Shown piece by piece: positions 27,612 to 36,664 of a stretch of 64,000 bases of DNA. The position numbers were made by a program, and so were the translations under genes. The DNA is taken from positions 1 through 64,000 of the forward strand of contig NZ_NAEW01000012.1 of assembly GCF_002075345.1 (NCBI RefSeq), given 5' to 3'. How positions within the stretch are numbered: the stretch's first letter is position 1; every line of letters starts with the position of its first letter. The notes under the pieces were generated by a model, which was not told the origin of the DNA, made no database searches, and worked only from the letters and a program-made list of their open reading frames with translations. Source of the DNA: Citrobacter braakii (GTDB taxonomy: Bacteria > Pseudomonadota > Gammaproteobacteria > Enterobacterales > Enterobacteriaceae).

Positions 27612-28373
27612 ATGTCTTTTGTCTCTGCGCCCCGACGCTTTTTGCCGGGTCTGCTGTCTTTGTGTGTTGTGTTGTCCTCGCCGTCTGTCGCCAAAGTTCA
27701 GCCCCTCTTATCTGACGCCCATTTAAGCTATGCGGCGCAATTACGCATGCGTAACCGCGCCCGGCTGCTGAAGCAGTACCACGCGCAGGTAAAAAAGCAG
27801 GCAAGTTATGTGGTGGAAGGTAATGCGCAAAGTAAAAGCGCGCTGCGCCAGCAAAACAGGACGCTGATTAAACAGCACCCGGAGTGGTTCCCGGGGCCAC
27901 TAAAAGCGAGCGATCAACGCTGGCAGGAGCTGGCTGAGAATGACCATTTTCTCAGTAGCGATCATCTGCACAACATAACCGAAGTGGCAATCCACCGTCT
28001 TGAGCAGCAGTTAGGTAAACCCTATTTGTGGGGCGGGACCAGCCCGGAACAAGGCTTTGACTGTAGCGGGCTGATCTTTTATGCCTACAACAAAATTCTG
28101 GCAGCAAAATTGCCACGTACGGCGAATGAAATGTATCACTATCGGCGGGCGACCATCGTCGCTAATCGCGACCTTCGTCGTGGTGATTTATTGTTCTTTC
28201 ATATTCACAGTCGGGATATTGCCGATCATATGGGCGTCTATTTGGGGCAGGGACAATTTATTGAATCGCCGCGTACGGGAGAAACGATTCGGGTGAGCAA
28301 TTTATCCGATGACTTCTGGCAGGATCATTATCTCGGCGCTCGTCGTATTCTGACGGAAAATACCATTCTGTAA
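27612..28373 (+). CDS. yafL: NlpC/P60 family peptidoglycan hydrolase YafL
   Basis: 253-aa protein with a secretion signal (to about residue 26), a helical middle region and a C-terminal NlpC/P60 domain of the D-glutamyl-diaminopimelate endopeptidase type. The catalytic Cys is C151 in GFDCSGL and the His is H206 in DHMGVYLG. It matches E. coli YafL closely in the last 190 residues; the signal region differs. Followed by the hairpin at 28376-28402. Confidence 0.93.
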   Translation: MSFVSAPRRFLPGLLSLCVVLSSPSVAKVQPLLSDAHLSYAAQLRMRNRARLLKQYHAQVKKQASYVVEGNAQSKSALRQQNRTLIKQHPEWFPGPLKASDQRWQELAENDHFLSSDHLHNITEVAIHRLEQQLGKPYLWGGTSPEQGFDCSGLIFYAYNKILAAKLPRTANEMYHYRRATIVANRDLRRGDLLFFHIHSRDIADHMGVYLGQGQFIESPRTGETIRVSNLSDDFWQDHYLGARRILTENTIL

Positions 28374-28375
28374 TC

Positions 28376-28402
28376 AAAAAGGCGGTGCGAATGGCACCGC
28401 CT
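28376..28402. terminator. Terminator between yafL and lfhA
   Basis: 8-bp stem (28381-28388 with 28394-28401). On the minus strand it is followed by TTTTT, so it mainly ends the lfiM-to-lfhA operon; it also lies right after the yafL stop. Confidence 0.8.
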
Positions 28403-28411
28403 CGTCAGGGG

Positions 28412-30505
28412 TTAACTCAACGCCCCCATGATCTTTAATTCCAGCTCATCCGGAACTTCGTTATATGACAACACCTGTAAGCCTGGTGCAAACAGGCGCG
28501 CATAGCGCGCAAGCAGAGGACGTAGCTGCGGTGCGACCAGCAGTACCGGCTCTTTACCCGCGGCTTTCATCTGTTCTTTAATCTGCGGCATATTGGTCTG
28601 GAACTGATTCAGCATATTAGGATCGACCGGTACGCTATCGAGCACCACTTTGCCGCTTTGCTGAGCCTGATTCACTACATTAGCCAGCAGATTCTCCAGC
28701 TCATTATTCAGCGTGTAGACCGCCAGCTCATCTTTGCGCACAAACGGATGGGTAATGCTGCGACGGAGCGCCAGACGCACATCTGCCGTCAACAGAATAT
28801 GATCTTTAGTGACGGCGCTACTGGCGACCAGTACGGTGGCAATGGTAACGATATCGCGCAGCGGCACGCCTTCGACCAGCAGCGCCCGATAAACCTTCAA
28901 GAGCTGGCTGTAATTCAGCGCCGCGCTCAGATCTTCCGCCAGACGGGGGGCCATCGAAGAGAGGCGGTTATGCAGTTGGGTAATATCATCGTAGTTAAAC
29001 AGGTCGGGAATAAAGTTGCGAATGACCTTATTCACATGTGTCGCAATGACGCTGGCACTATCAATGACCTGATACCCCATATTTAGCGCTTTGGCTTTTT
29101 GCGCCGGGACAATCCACGTCACCGGCATACCATAGGCCGGATCGTGGCCTAAAACACCATCGATCTCGCCATACGTTTCACTGGAGGGCAGCGCCATCAA
29201 CTTATCTGAGGGAATATCAGCCTCATCAGCCTTGATCCCATTGATAAAAATGGCGTACTGGGTCGGTTTTAGACGGAAGTTTTCGCGGATGCGAATTTCC
29301 GGGAGCAGCACGCCGTTAGTGTCTGAGATAACCTGCCGTACACCGCGAATACGTTGAGTGAGCGGATTCCCTTTGGATTTGTCTACCAGCGATACCAGCT
29401 TGTACCCCAGGCTCAGGCTGATTGGCTCGATCAAAGGGATAGTTTCCCAACTGACCTGTTGCTCGGTGGTTTCAACGATAGTTTTGGTCAGCGTCTCAAG
29501 ATTTTTCTCTTCAGTTTCAGCCACCTTCGGGCGCTTGCTCATACGCCAGGCGGTGAAACCCATCAGGGCGCTGAACACCAGGAACGGGAAATGCGGCATT
29601 CCCGGTACCACCGCCAGTACAAACATAATGCTGGTGGCGGTAAAGAGTACGGAGGGGCTGGCCAGCAGTTGGCTACGCACGTCTGTGGCGATATCACCGC
29701 TGTCGCTCACGCGAGTAACGATAATCGCCGCCGCCGTCGACAGCAGCAGAGACGGGATCTGGGCGACCAGACCGTCGCCGATGGTCATCAGTACGTATTG
29801 CTGGAAGGCGGCTTCGGCGCTTAAATCGTATTTAAAAATACCGATACAGACGCCGCCTATCAGGTTGATGGCCAGGATCATCATCCCGGCGATGGCATCA
29901 CCGCGCACGAACTTCGACGCACCGTCCATTGCGCCATAGAAATCCGCTTCGCCCGCCACATCTTTACGTCGTGCCTGCGCCTGGGCCTGATTAATCAGGC
30001 CTGCGTTCAGATCGGCGTCGATCGCCATCTGCTTTCCGGGCATGGCGTCCAGCGTAAAGCGGGCCGAAACCTCGGAGGTACGCTCGGCACCCTTGGTAAC
30101 CACGATAAAGTTGATGATCATCAGGATGATGAACACCACAAAACCGACGACAAAGTTACCGCCGATCACCACCTGACCAAAGGACTCAATCACCTTACCG
30201 GCAGCGCCTGCGCCCATATGGCCGTGCAGTAACACCACGCGCGTTGATGCTACGTTCAGCGTCAAGCGCATTAAGGTGGTGATCAGCAAAATGGTCGGGA
30301 ACAGGCTGAATTCGAGCGGGCGTTTCGCGGAAACGGCCACCAACAGCACCATCACCGCCAGCACGATGTTAAAGGTGAACAGAATATCCAGCACGGCCGG
30401 TGGTAATGGCAGGATCACCATCGCCAGGATAGACAGTATGACCAGCGGAATGCCGATGTTACCGTTACGCAGCAGCGCGAGGAATTGTTTAGTTGTTTTC
30501 GGCAT
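28412..30505 (-). CDS. lfhA: Flag-2 flagellar export protein LfhA (FlhA)
   Basis: 697-aa export-gate protein with a membrane half of about eight helices (residues 1-330) and a cytoplasmic substrate-docking half. The FlhA signatures RLTLNVASTRVVLLHG and FTLDAMPGKQMAIDADLNAGLI are intact. In E. coli K-12 the counterpart fhiA is a truncated remnant; here it is full length. Last gene of the lfiMNPQR-lfhBA operon; its start overlaps the end of lfhB by 17 bp. Confidence 0.96.
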   Translation of the reverse strand: MPKTTKQFLALLRNGNIGIPLVILSILAMVILPLPPAVLDILFTFNIVLAVMVLLVAVSAKRPLEFSLFPTILLITTLMRLTLNVASTRVVLLHGHMGAGAAGKVIESFGQVVIGGNFVVGFVVFIILMIINFIVVTKGAERTSEVSARFTLDAMPGKQMAIDADLNAGLINQAQAQARRKDVAGEADFYGAMDGASKFVRGDAIAGMMILAINLIGGVCIGIFKYDLSAEAAFQQYVLMTIGDGLVAQIPSLLLSTAAAIIVTRVSDSGDIATDVRSQLLASPSVLFTATSIMFVLAVVPGMPHFPFLVFSALMGFTAWRMSKRPKVAETEEKNLETLTKTIVETTEQQVSWETIPLIEPISLSLGYKLVSLVDKSKGNPLTQRIRGVRQVISDTNGVLLPEIRIRENFRLKPTQYAIFINGIKADEADIPSDKLMALPSSETYGEIDGVLGHDPAYGMPVTWIVPAQKAKALNMGYQVIDSASVIATHVNKVIRNFIPDLFNYDDITQLHNRLSSMAPRLAEDLSAALNYSQLLKVYRALLVEGVPLRDIVTIATVLVASSAVTKDHILLTADVRLALRRSITHPFVRKDELAVYTLNNELENLLANVVNQAQQSGKVVLDSVPVDPNMLNQFQTNMPQIKEQMKAAGKEPVLLVAPQLRPLLARYARLFAPGLQVLSYNEVPDELELKIMGALS

Positions 30506-31628
30506 CCAGTTTAAGAACCTCTTTTGGAATGGAAATATGTCTGTTCAGCGAAGGGCGTGCTTGTGAACCGTCACGCCAGTGCTTCATTTGCAGTACATAG
30601 GTCAGGACGTGTGCTATCGCCCGATAAAGTTGAAATGGGATCTGTTGATTGACCTGGGTGGTGTAATAAACGGAGCGCGCCAGCTTAGGAAATTCAACAA
30701 TCTCAATATTGCTCTCCGCCGCCACCTGACGGATATACAGCGCGATTTCATCGGTGCCTTTGGCGACAACGAAGGGCGCGGCGGCGCGCGACTGGTCATA
30801 CTGTAGCGCCACGGCATAGTGGGTTGGGTTGGTGATCACCACATCGGCTTTTGGCACCACCTTGCGAATTTGCCCCATCACCATTTGCCGTTGCAGGCGA
30901 CGGATCCTGGCCCGTACCTCCGGCTTACCTTCCTGATTTTTATACTCTTCCTTCACTTCCTGTTTGGTCATCTTCAACCCTTTGGTGAACATTTTTTTCG
31001 CCAGAGGAACATCAATCAGAGCGAAAAAAATAAACAGGATGACAAAGTTGCGCATGATGCTGCTGTACAGCGCCAGGCCATCGCTGACGGCCTGTTTGAA
31101 ATACAGCTCCTGTAGCCCCAGAAAGGCGGCAACGTTATTGCGCACGCTAATCCACAGCATCACCAGCAGTACCATCGCTTTGAGCGTCATCTTGCCGGTG
31201 TCCACTAGATGGTCGGTGGAAAACAGACGGCCAATCCCTTTGAGCGGGCTTAATTTGCTAAAGTCCGGCAAAATTTTCTTCGGCAGGAACAGCCAGCCTC
31301 CGGGAATCAGCGAGGCAAACAGCGCGGCAACCGGCATGGGTAACAGCGTCAGGATGAACTTGGCTAAAATCAGCAGATGGTGCTCAAGGAACTGGCCGAT
31401 AATGTCCGGATCATTAATGTTCTGCGCATACTGATGCACACTGATAAAGCTTTCGCGGACAAAATCTTCATACCAGGGGAAGCTGCTGGAGATCACCATA
31501 AACGCGGCAAACAGACTGGCGGCAAGCCCCATATCTTTTGAGCGCGGAATTTGCCCCTCTTGCCTGGCTTTGCGAAGTTTTTGCGCCGAGGGTTTTTCTG
31601 TTTTTTCTTCGCTGCTGCTATCCGCCAT
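30489..31628 (-). CDS. lfhB: Flag-2 flagellar export switch protein LfhB (FlhB)
   Basis: 379-aa FlhB homologue with four membrane helices and a cytoplasmic domain that sets export specificity. The autocleavage motif is N267-P-T-H270, preceded by the conserved charged linker (VKEEYKNQEGKPEVRARIR). The start is ATG 31628 (MADSSSEEKTEKPS, the usual FlhB N-terminus), overlapping the end of lfiR by 11 bp. Confidence 0.95.
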   Translation of the reverse strand: MADSSSEEKTEKPSAQKLRKARQEGQIPRSKDMGLAASLFAAFMVISSSFPWYEDFVRESFISVHQYAQNINDPDIIGQFLEHHLLILAKFILTLLPMPVAALFASLIPGGWLFLPKKILPDFSKLSPLKGIGRLFSTDHLVDTGKMTLKAMVLLVMLWISVRNNVAAFLGLQELYFKQAVSDGLALYSSIMRNFVILFIFFALIDVPLAKKMFTKGLKMTKQEVKEEYKNQEGKPEVRARIRRLQRQMVMGQIRKVVPKADVVITNPTHYAVALQYDQSRAAAPFVVAKGTDEIALYIRQVAAESNIEIVEFPKLARSVYYTTQVNQQIPFQLYRAIAHVLTYVLQMKHWRDGSQARPSLNRHISIPKEVLKLDAENN

Positions 31629-32400
31629 AGTGCCCCTTGAGCGCGTCAAGTTGCTGCAAGACGAAATTTGCCAGGTGCAAATAGTGGTCGGGCAGGTTGT
31701 AAAGCAGAGTCGCAAAGCAGACAAGACCCGCCAGCATGTTGATCGGAAAACCTAACGAGTACAGGTTGAGCGGAGGCGCAATGCGGTTCAACAGGCCAAA
31801 GCAGCCCTGGACAATCAACATGATAAAGGTTGTCGGTAGCGCCAGCAGGGTGGCCGCGGCAAATACCCAGCCCAGCCCCAGGGAAATGGTGCGCAAAGAT
31901 TGTGGATGCAGCGCATTACCAATCGGCCAGTAAGTAAAGCCTTTGAATAAAATGCTCACCAGCAGCAAATGCCCATCCATCGCAAAGAACAGGATCACCG
32001 CGTAGATGTTGATCATCTCCGCCAGTACCGTCGTTGATGCGCCGCTGCTGGGGTCGTTCATCACCGCCATGCTCATCCCCATATTGAAAGAGAGGATCTG
32101 GCCCGCCAGCTGCAGCGCTAAAAATAAAAACTGCAGCATCAGGCCGAAAAGCATGCCCCACAGAAACTGCTCTGCGGTCAAAATAATGCTGTTGATCGAC
32201 AGCAGGCTGTCAGGAACCGGATGGGGAATAAGCGGCGTAATGATAAAGGCCAGCGCCAGGGACAAAATTATGCGTATTCGCACCGTGAGCGCCGCGTTAT
32301 CCAGTACCGGCGCGTAGTGAATAAACGCCATAATGCGCACGAATGGAAACCACATGCCCAGTATCAGGTTACTTAATTGTGTAACGTCTGTTTCGCGCAT
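31618..32400 (-). CDS. lfiR: Flag-2 export apparatus protein LfiR (FliR)
   Basis: 260-aa polytopic protein with FliR signatures (MGMSMAVMNDPSSGASTTVLAEMI and a C-terminal IAPPLNLYSLGFPI segment). FliR joins FliP and FliQ in the core of the export gate. One base separates its start from the lfiQ stop. Confidence 0.95.
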   Translation of the reverse strand: MRETDVTQLSNLILGMWFPFVRIMAFIHYAPVLDNAALTVRIRIILSLALAFIITPLIPHPVPDSLLSINSIILTAEQFLWGMLFGLMLQFLFLALQLAGQILSFNMGMSMAVMNDPSSGASTTVLAEMINIYAVILFFAMDGHLLLVSILFKGFTYWPIGNALHPQSLRTISLGLGWVFAAATLLALPTTFIMLIVQGCFGLLNRIAPPLNLYSLGFPINMLAGLVCFATLLYNLPDHYLHLANFVLQQLDALKGHYGG

Positions 32401-32401
32401 G

Positions 32402-32674
32402 TCAGTGCACCAGAATGGCGGCCTGAGTGAACAGATGCACGCAGAGATCGCTTAACTGGACGATCATCCATTTTCCGCTAATGCCCAAAACTGCGAGGGT
32501 GACGATAAGCCTGGGCAAAAAGCTGAGCGTTTGTTCGTTAATCTGCGTAACGGCCTGAAAAATGCTGACCAGCATCCCCACCAGCAGGCTGGGAACGACC
32601 AACACGCAGACTAAAATGATCACGACTTTTATGCCGCTGGCGACGATATCTGCGGCTACATCAATGGTTAACAT
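32402..32674 (-). CDS. lfiQ: Flag-2 export apparatus protein LfiQ (FliQ)
   Basis: 90-aa protein with two membrane helices and the FliQ motif VGMLVSIFQAVTQINEQTLSFLPR. A standard length for the family. It lies 12 bp downstream of lfiP. Confidence 0.95.
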   Translation of the reverse strand: MLTIDVAADIVASGIKVVIILVCVLVVPSLLVGMLVSIFQAVTQINEQTLSFLPRLIVTLAVLGISGKWMIVQLSDLCVHLFTQAAILVH

Positions 32675-32686
32675 ATCCGATCTCCG

Positions 32687-33445
32687 TTAGCCCAGTCCCA
32701 GACCGCGAATACTGGAGGTCAGCGTACCGACGGTCAGCGCCCAGCCGTCAATAAGCACAAACAGCATCAGCTTAAAGGGGAGGGAAACGATCAGCGGGGA
32801 CAGCATCATCATCCCCATCGCCATCAGCACGCTGGCGACGATCAGGTCGATCACCAGGAACGGGATGTAAATCATGAAGCCTATCTGGAAGGCGGTTTTA
32901 AGTTCGCTCAGCACATACGCCGGGACGATAATGGAGAGATCCTGATCGGCTGCATTACCTTTCGCGTTGGCGATCGTCATGATCTGCGCAATCGCTTTTT
33001 TGTTAGTCTGCGCCAGCATAAAGCGCTTCAGGGGTGAGGCGGCAGTGCTCAGGGCGTCAGGGAGTGTGATTTGATCGTTTTCAAAAGGCACAACCGCGTG
33101 GTCGTAAATGTTGATCCAGACCGGACGCATCACCAGCATGGTTAACGACAGCGCAATGCCTATCAGTATGCGGTTGGGTGGCGTTTGCTGTAGCCCCAAC
33201 GCCTGGCGCAGCAGGGAGAGAACAATAATAAAACGCGTAAAGCAGGTCATCATCAGTACCAGGGTTGGCAGAATGCCCACCAGGGTCATCAGGATCAGGA
33301 CCTGGATTTTTACGCTGTATTCCTGGCTATTACCGTGTGAAATCACATTCAGCAACGGGATATCTCCCCCTTGCGCGCAGGCAAAGGGAGAAAGGATGAG
33401 TAATGAGATACCCAGTATGAGCGTGAGGGTTGGTGCGCGTTTCAT
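32687..33445 (-). CDS. lfiP: Flag-2 export apparatus protein LfiP (FliP)
   Basis: 252 aa with a cleavable signal peptide (to about residue 25, ACAQG) and the FliP signatures LMMTCFTRFIIVLSLLRQALGLQQTPPN and the C-terminal GMMMLSPLIVSLPFKLMLFVLIDGW. Forms the FliP5 ring of the export gate. ATGA overlap with lfiN. Confidence 0.96.
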   Translation of the reverse strand: MKRAPTLTLILGISLLILSPFACAQGGDIPLLNVISHGNSQEYSVKIQVLILMTLVGILPTLVLMMTCFTRFIIVLSLLRQALGLQQTPPNRILIGIALSLTMLVMRPVWINIYDHAVVPFENDQITLPDALSTAASPLKRFMLAQTNKKAIAQIMTIANAKGNAADQDLSIIVPAYVLSELKTAFQIGFMIYIPFLVIDLIVASVLMAMGMMMLSPLIVSLPFKLMLFVLIDGWALTVGTLTSSIRGLGLG

Positions 33446-33813
33446 GGTGCCAGGTCGTTGATTTCATGCGTGTTGAATTCAAGGACGCGCAGGCCATATT
33501 TTTCATTGACCACCACCACTTCAGCCTTGCCCAGCAGGATGTTATTAACCTTAATATCCAGCGGTTCACCGGCAAGCTTGTCCATCTCAATGACGGTGTC
33601 GTCATCAATGTTCAGCAGATCGGACAGCATCACTTCCACGGATGACACTTCCAGCGTTAGCGTGACCGGAATACGTTTGAGTAATGACATCGACTCGGAA
33701 AAGCGGTCTTCTAAACGCGCCACCAACGTTTCTGTTGCCGACGGTGCCGTTGGCGTGGTTGTTTCGGGCGCTAACTCGAAACCTTGCTCTAAAATATCTT
33801 CTGGCTTACTCAT
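33442..33813 (-). CDS. lfiN: Flag-2 motor switch protein LfiN (FliN)
   Basis: 123-aa C-ring protein. The C-terminal SpoA domain is clear (IPVTLTLEVSSVEVMLSDLLNID, then GEPLDIKVNNILLGKAEVVVVNEKYGLRV). The N-terminus is Pro/Thr-rich and not conserved. Overlaps lfiP by 4 bp and lfiM by 8 bp. Confidence 0.94.
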   Translation of the reverse strand: MSKPEDILEQGFELAPETTTPTAPSATETLVARLEDRFSESMSLLKRIPVTLTLEVSSVEVMLSDLLNIDDDTVIEMDKLAGEPLDIKVNNILLGKAEVVVVNEKYGLRVLEFNTHEINDLAP

Positions 33814-34669
33814 AGGATTTCTCCGTCTTGCTCGTTAATTCGGATAAAAACAGTTTGTCTTTGTCCTCTACGATCAGGGCATTAAATAATTCGGATTTCC
33901 CAATATAAACAGGGAAAGTTTCAGGCATTGCGATAGGTAAAATATCCCCGGGTTTAATTGTCGTCAGGTCGGCGACATTGAGGGGAATTTCTGCAATCTT
34001 GACGTTCATGGTCAGCGGCAGCGTATGAATGATTTCTTTAATCAGCGTTTTTTTACGCATCTCAACGTTGGCTTTATCAACCTGCTTTTTCTTCTCGCCG
34101 TGCTCGCTACGGCGGATTAAATTCAGAATGTAATCGGTATGGGAATCGTCCAGTAAGATGCGGAAACTGCAATTCTCCTCATCACCTAAAACAAAAGTGA
34201 GCTGATAAGCCCAATGTGTTTGTACGGTACTGCTGTCAGGTTTAAGCGTCAGCGGAATGCCTGATATGTTTTTATTAAAGATGATATTGCTAATATCCAG
34301 CGCCAGCCTGCTTCTCAGCCGGGTTTCCGTCTTGGTTGGTAAATCATCTTCTGAATTTTCGTCTGCAAGCGATGAAGTCAGGCCATAAAAGTTACCTAAT
34401 AACATTAACAATAACGCGCGATCGATATCAAAAGCCAAATGTCCAACCTGCGAGACTAATAACTCAGCGCTTTTATTGATAACGTCCATCTCACATTGTA
34501 TTTTTCTGAGTGTTATATTTGTGCGATGTTTTTTCAGAAAATAGTTTCCGAGATGTGATTCAATTGTATCAAAATTACCCGTAAACATAGTCGGCAGACG
34601 ATGATAAGGACGCCCAAGCCGGTTGCCTTCAAGTTTAAAGATTCCGGGCGTTTGACTATATTTCAGCAT
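33806..34669 (-). CDS. lfiM: Flag-2 motor switch protein LfiM (FliM-like)
   Basis: 287 aa in the FliM position and length range, with a C-terminal SpoA-like region (LTMNVKIAEIPLNVADLTTIKPGDILPI). The middle domain is divergent from FliM of the primary system, and the N-terminal EIDALL-type CheY-binding motif is not visible, which fits flagella lacking their own chemotaxis genes. ATG 34669 gives MLKYSQTPG; a longer frame to 34717 lacks a ribosome site. First gene of the operon. Confidence 0.85.
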   Translation of the reverse strand: MLKYSQTPGIFKLEGNRLGRPYHRLPTMFTGNFDTIESHLGNYFLKKHRTNITLRKIQCEMDVINKSAELLVSQVGHLAFDIDRALLLMLLGNFYGLTSSLADENSEDDLPTKTETRLRSRLALDISNIIFNKNISGIPLTLKPDSSTVQTHWAYQLTFVLGDEENCSFRILLDDSHTDYILNLIRRSEHGEKKKQVDKANVEMRKKTLIKEIIHTLPLTMNVKIAEIPLNVADLTTIKPGDILPIAMPETFPVYIGKSELFNALIVEDKDKLFLSELTSKTEKSYE

Positions 34670-35263
34670 AGTACGCTTTCTCAGCTGTAATTTCTGGGGC
34701 GGATGAGTTGATATCAAATCCCGCGGTTATAAAAGAAAATACTACTCCATTTAATTTATGGTTCATCCTTGACGCTTTCTCATATTGTTGAAGTCCATTA
34801 GATATGAAATGCAGTACCTACTCTCGTCTCTGATGTAGGGCTGGATATTAGATATTTTACCTCTCTCCTCTGCAAGTTATTAATGGTGCCAGGTTATAAT
34901 TAAAAAATAATTAATTACGTATACGTGATGCTCCCCGCTAATCCTCTTACCTTGGTAAGGCATGTCTTGCATGCCTTGGTTTCATACTGGCATATGCATA
35001 ACTTATTGTTTTTTATAGAATAATAATTTTATTATCTTTTAATTTAAGATTGTTAAAGGCACCGGTGTTACTATTTTTTTAGGAAAAACCCTATTTTGAA
35101 ATAGTCTTCGATAGGGCTGCCCTTTGATGGGGCGGTAAAACATGAGCAAGGATGGGATTAAAACATGGCACGGGCGATATCTATTATTCGATGATTGTGC
35201 TTTGGAATGATTTGTATATTTCTCGTAACGGATGTTAACTTTACTTCTAAGTGTAAAATAATC
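34670..35263. promoter_or_regulatory. Divergent control region between lfiM and lafK
   Basis: 594 bp, strongly AT-rich, without a supported gene. It must hold the promoters for the lfiM-lfhA operon and for lafK. A striking palindrome lies at 34957-34977. I found no good sigma-54 match on either strand; the best spacing-correct site (GG 34978, GC 34990) is poor elsewhere. Confidence 0.6.
34957..34977. promoter_or_regulatory. Perfect 8-bp inverted repeat, possible operator
   Basis: AAGGCATG (34957-34964) and CATGCCTT (34970-34977) flank a 5-bp centre. The 21-bp span with two dyad arms is typical of a dimeric repressor or activator site. It lies in the control region between the two oldest Flag-2 operons, about 290 bp from each start. 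The binding protein is unknown. Confidence 0.5.
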
Positions 35264-36250
35264 ATGTTTGAACTTATTGCCGAAGCAGCCTCCAGTATCA
35301 ATATTTTTTCAATGGCAAGGCGTATTGCTGCGTTTAATGTTCCAGTGCTTATCCATGGTGAAACCGGTACTGGTAAAGAATGTATTGCCAAATTTATCCA
35401 TTCAATTGCGTTTGCGCAGGAGCCACAGGCCCCCTATATTGGAGTGAACTGCGCCGCTATCCCTGAAAATATGCTCGAAGCCACATTGTTTGGTTATGAT
35501 AAAGGGGCATTCACCGGAGCAGTGGCGACCGTGCCGGGGAAAATGGAATTAGCCAATAACGGTACATTATTACTGGATGAGATTGGCGATATGCCTTTAG
35601 CGCTACAGGCTAAAATATTGCGTGTATTGCAGGAGCAACAGGTTGAGCGCTTAGGCAGTAATCGTTTAATCAAACTGAACTTCCGTTTAATTGCCTGTAC
35701 CAATAAAAATCTTGAAGAAGAAGTGGCTGCAGGACGCTTCAGAGAAGATCTCTATTATCGGTTGTCAGTTATTCCGTTGACGATGCCGCCGCTGCGCGAG
35801 CGTATGGAAGACATTATTCCGCTGGCGGAGTCGTTTATCAAAAAATACTCCACGGTACTGGTTAAAAATATCAAGCTTTCTGAATCGTCACGCCGGGCGT
35901 TACTCAGCTACGAATGGCCGGGGAACGTGCGTCAACTTGAGAACGCTATCCAACGGGGAATGATCCTGAATCGTGATGGTGTCATTTATCCCGATACCTT
36001 AGGTCTGCCATCCATTGAATCTGATTCCTGGAGCGAACCGCAATGGCAGCCAAAGCCCAGTATGCCAATAACGACCAGCGATAATCTGGGGCAGCATGGC
36101 CGTAGCGCGCAGTATCAATATATCGCTGACCTGATGCGTAAATATCAGGGTAATAAAACCAAAATTGCTGATTTATTAGGCATTACCCCACGCGCGCTTC
36201 GTTATCGTCTGGCGTCAATGCGAAAACAGGGAATAGAGATCTTTTCCTGA
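35264..36250 (+). CDS. lafK: Sigma-54-dependent flagellar regulator LafK
   Basis: 328-aa bacterial enhancer-binding protein. Walker A GETGTGKE at 32-39, the sigma-54-contacting GAFTGA at 81-86, Walker B LLLDEIGD at 102-109, the arginine-finger region (FREDLYYRLSV) and a C-terminal Fis-type helix-turn-helix (NKTKIADLLGITPRALRYRL) are intact. There is no N-terminal receiver domain: the AAA+ domain begins within the first residues. From this start no clear ribosome site is visible; TTG 35195 or ATG 35207 would extend it by about 20 residues without adding a domain. It is the likely activator of the sigma-54 promoters found at 50538 and 52254. Confidence 0.92.
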   Translation: MFELIAEAASSINIFSMARRIAAFNVPVLIHGETGTGKECIAKFIHSIAFAQEPQAPYIGVNCAAIPENMLEATLFGYDKGAFTGAVATVPGKMELANNGTLLLDEIGDMPLALQAKILRVLQEQQVERLGSNRLIKLNFRLIACTNKNLEEEVAAGRFREDLYYRLSVIPLTMPPLRERMEDIIPLAESFIKKYSTVLVKNIKLSESSRRALLSYEWPGNVRQLENAIQRGMILNRDGVIYPDTLGLPSIESDSWSEPQWQPKPSMPITTSDNLGQHGRSAQYQYIADLMRKYQGNKTKIADLLGITPRALRYRLASMRKQGIEIFS

Positions 36251-36259
36251 ATCAGTCTG

Positions 36260-36275
36260 TGGTAGCGAGAACGCT
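36260..36275 (+). promoter_or_regulatory. Weak sigma-54-like promoter upstream of lfiE
   Basis: TGGTAG-N5-ACGCT has the correct GG-N10-GC spacing and lies 10 bp after the lafK stop and 23 bp before lfiE. Only the key dinucleotides fit well, so this may be chance. Confidence 0.35.
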
Positions 36276-36297
36276 TTTTTAATTTTAAGAGTAGGTC

Positions 36298-36660
36298 ATG
36301 AGCATAAATACGATAGCCCCAGCCAGTACGATGCAGACGCAAATGATGCAGGACATGCAGCAGATGAAAGCGGTCGCTCAGGTGCCTGTCCTTTCGCCGA
36401 TGCAGATTAACGCCGTGGGCGCCCAGTCGGCATCATCTCCGGTCTCGTTCGACCACGTCATGCAAGGCGCGCTGAATCATGTTGATCAATTTCAGCAGGT
36501 CGCGGAGCAAAAACAAACGGCCATTGAGATGGGGAAAAGCGACGACCTGGCGGGGGCCATGATTGCCAGTCAGCAGGCATCGTTATCGTTTTCTGCTCTG
36601 GTTCAGGTCAGAAATAAAGTCGCTTCCGGATTCAATGACCTGATGAGCATGTCAGTCTAA
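36298..36660 (+). CDS. lfiE: Flag-2 hook-basal body protein LfiE (FliE)
   Basis: 120-aa rod adaptor connecting the MS-ring to the rod. FliE pattern: SFDHVMQGALNHVDQFQQVAEQ, then GKSDDLAGAMIASQQASLSFSALVQVRNKV. Last residues SFNDLMSMSV match the family's end. First gene of lfiEFGHIJ, about 50 bp after lafK. Confidence 0.94.
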   Translation: MSINTIAPASTMQTQMMQDMQQMKAVAQVPVLSPMQINAVGAQSASSPVSFDHVMQGALNHVDQFQQVAEQKQTAIEMGKSDDLAGAMIASQQASLSFSALVQVRNKVASGFNDLMSMSV

Positions 36661-36664
36661 CGCT

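Noticed and set aside
29358-29939. 193-aa plus-strand frame inside lfhA
   Set aside because: Shadow of the conserved FlhA sequence, no recognisable domain.
34871-34891. TGCAA ... GTGCCA, a possible minus-strand sigma-54 promoter for lfiM
   Set aside because: The halves match the consensus, but the spacing between the GG and GC pairs is five bases too long, so it cannot be a -24/-12 promoter.
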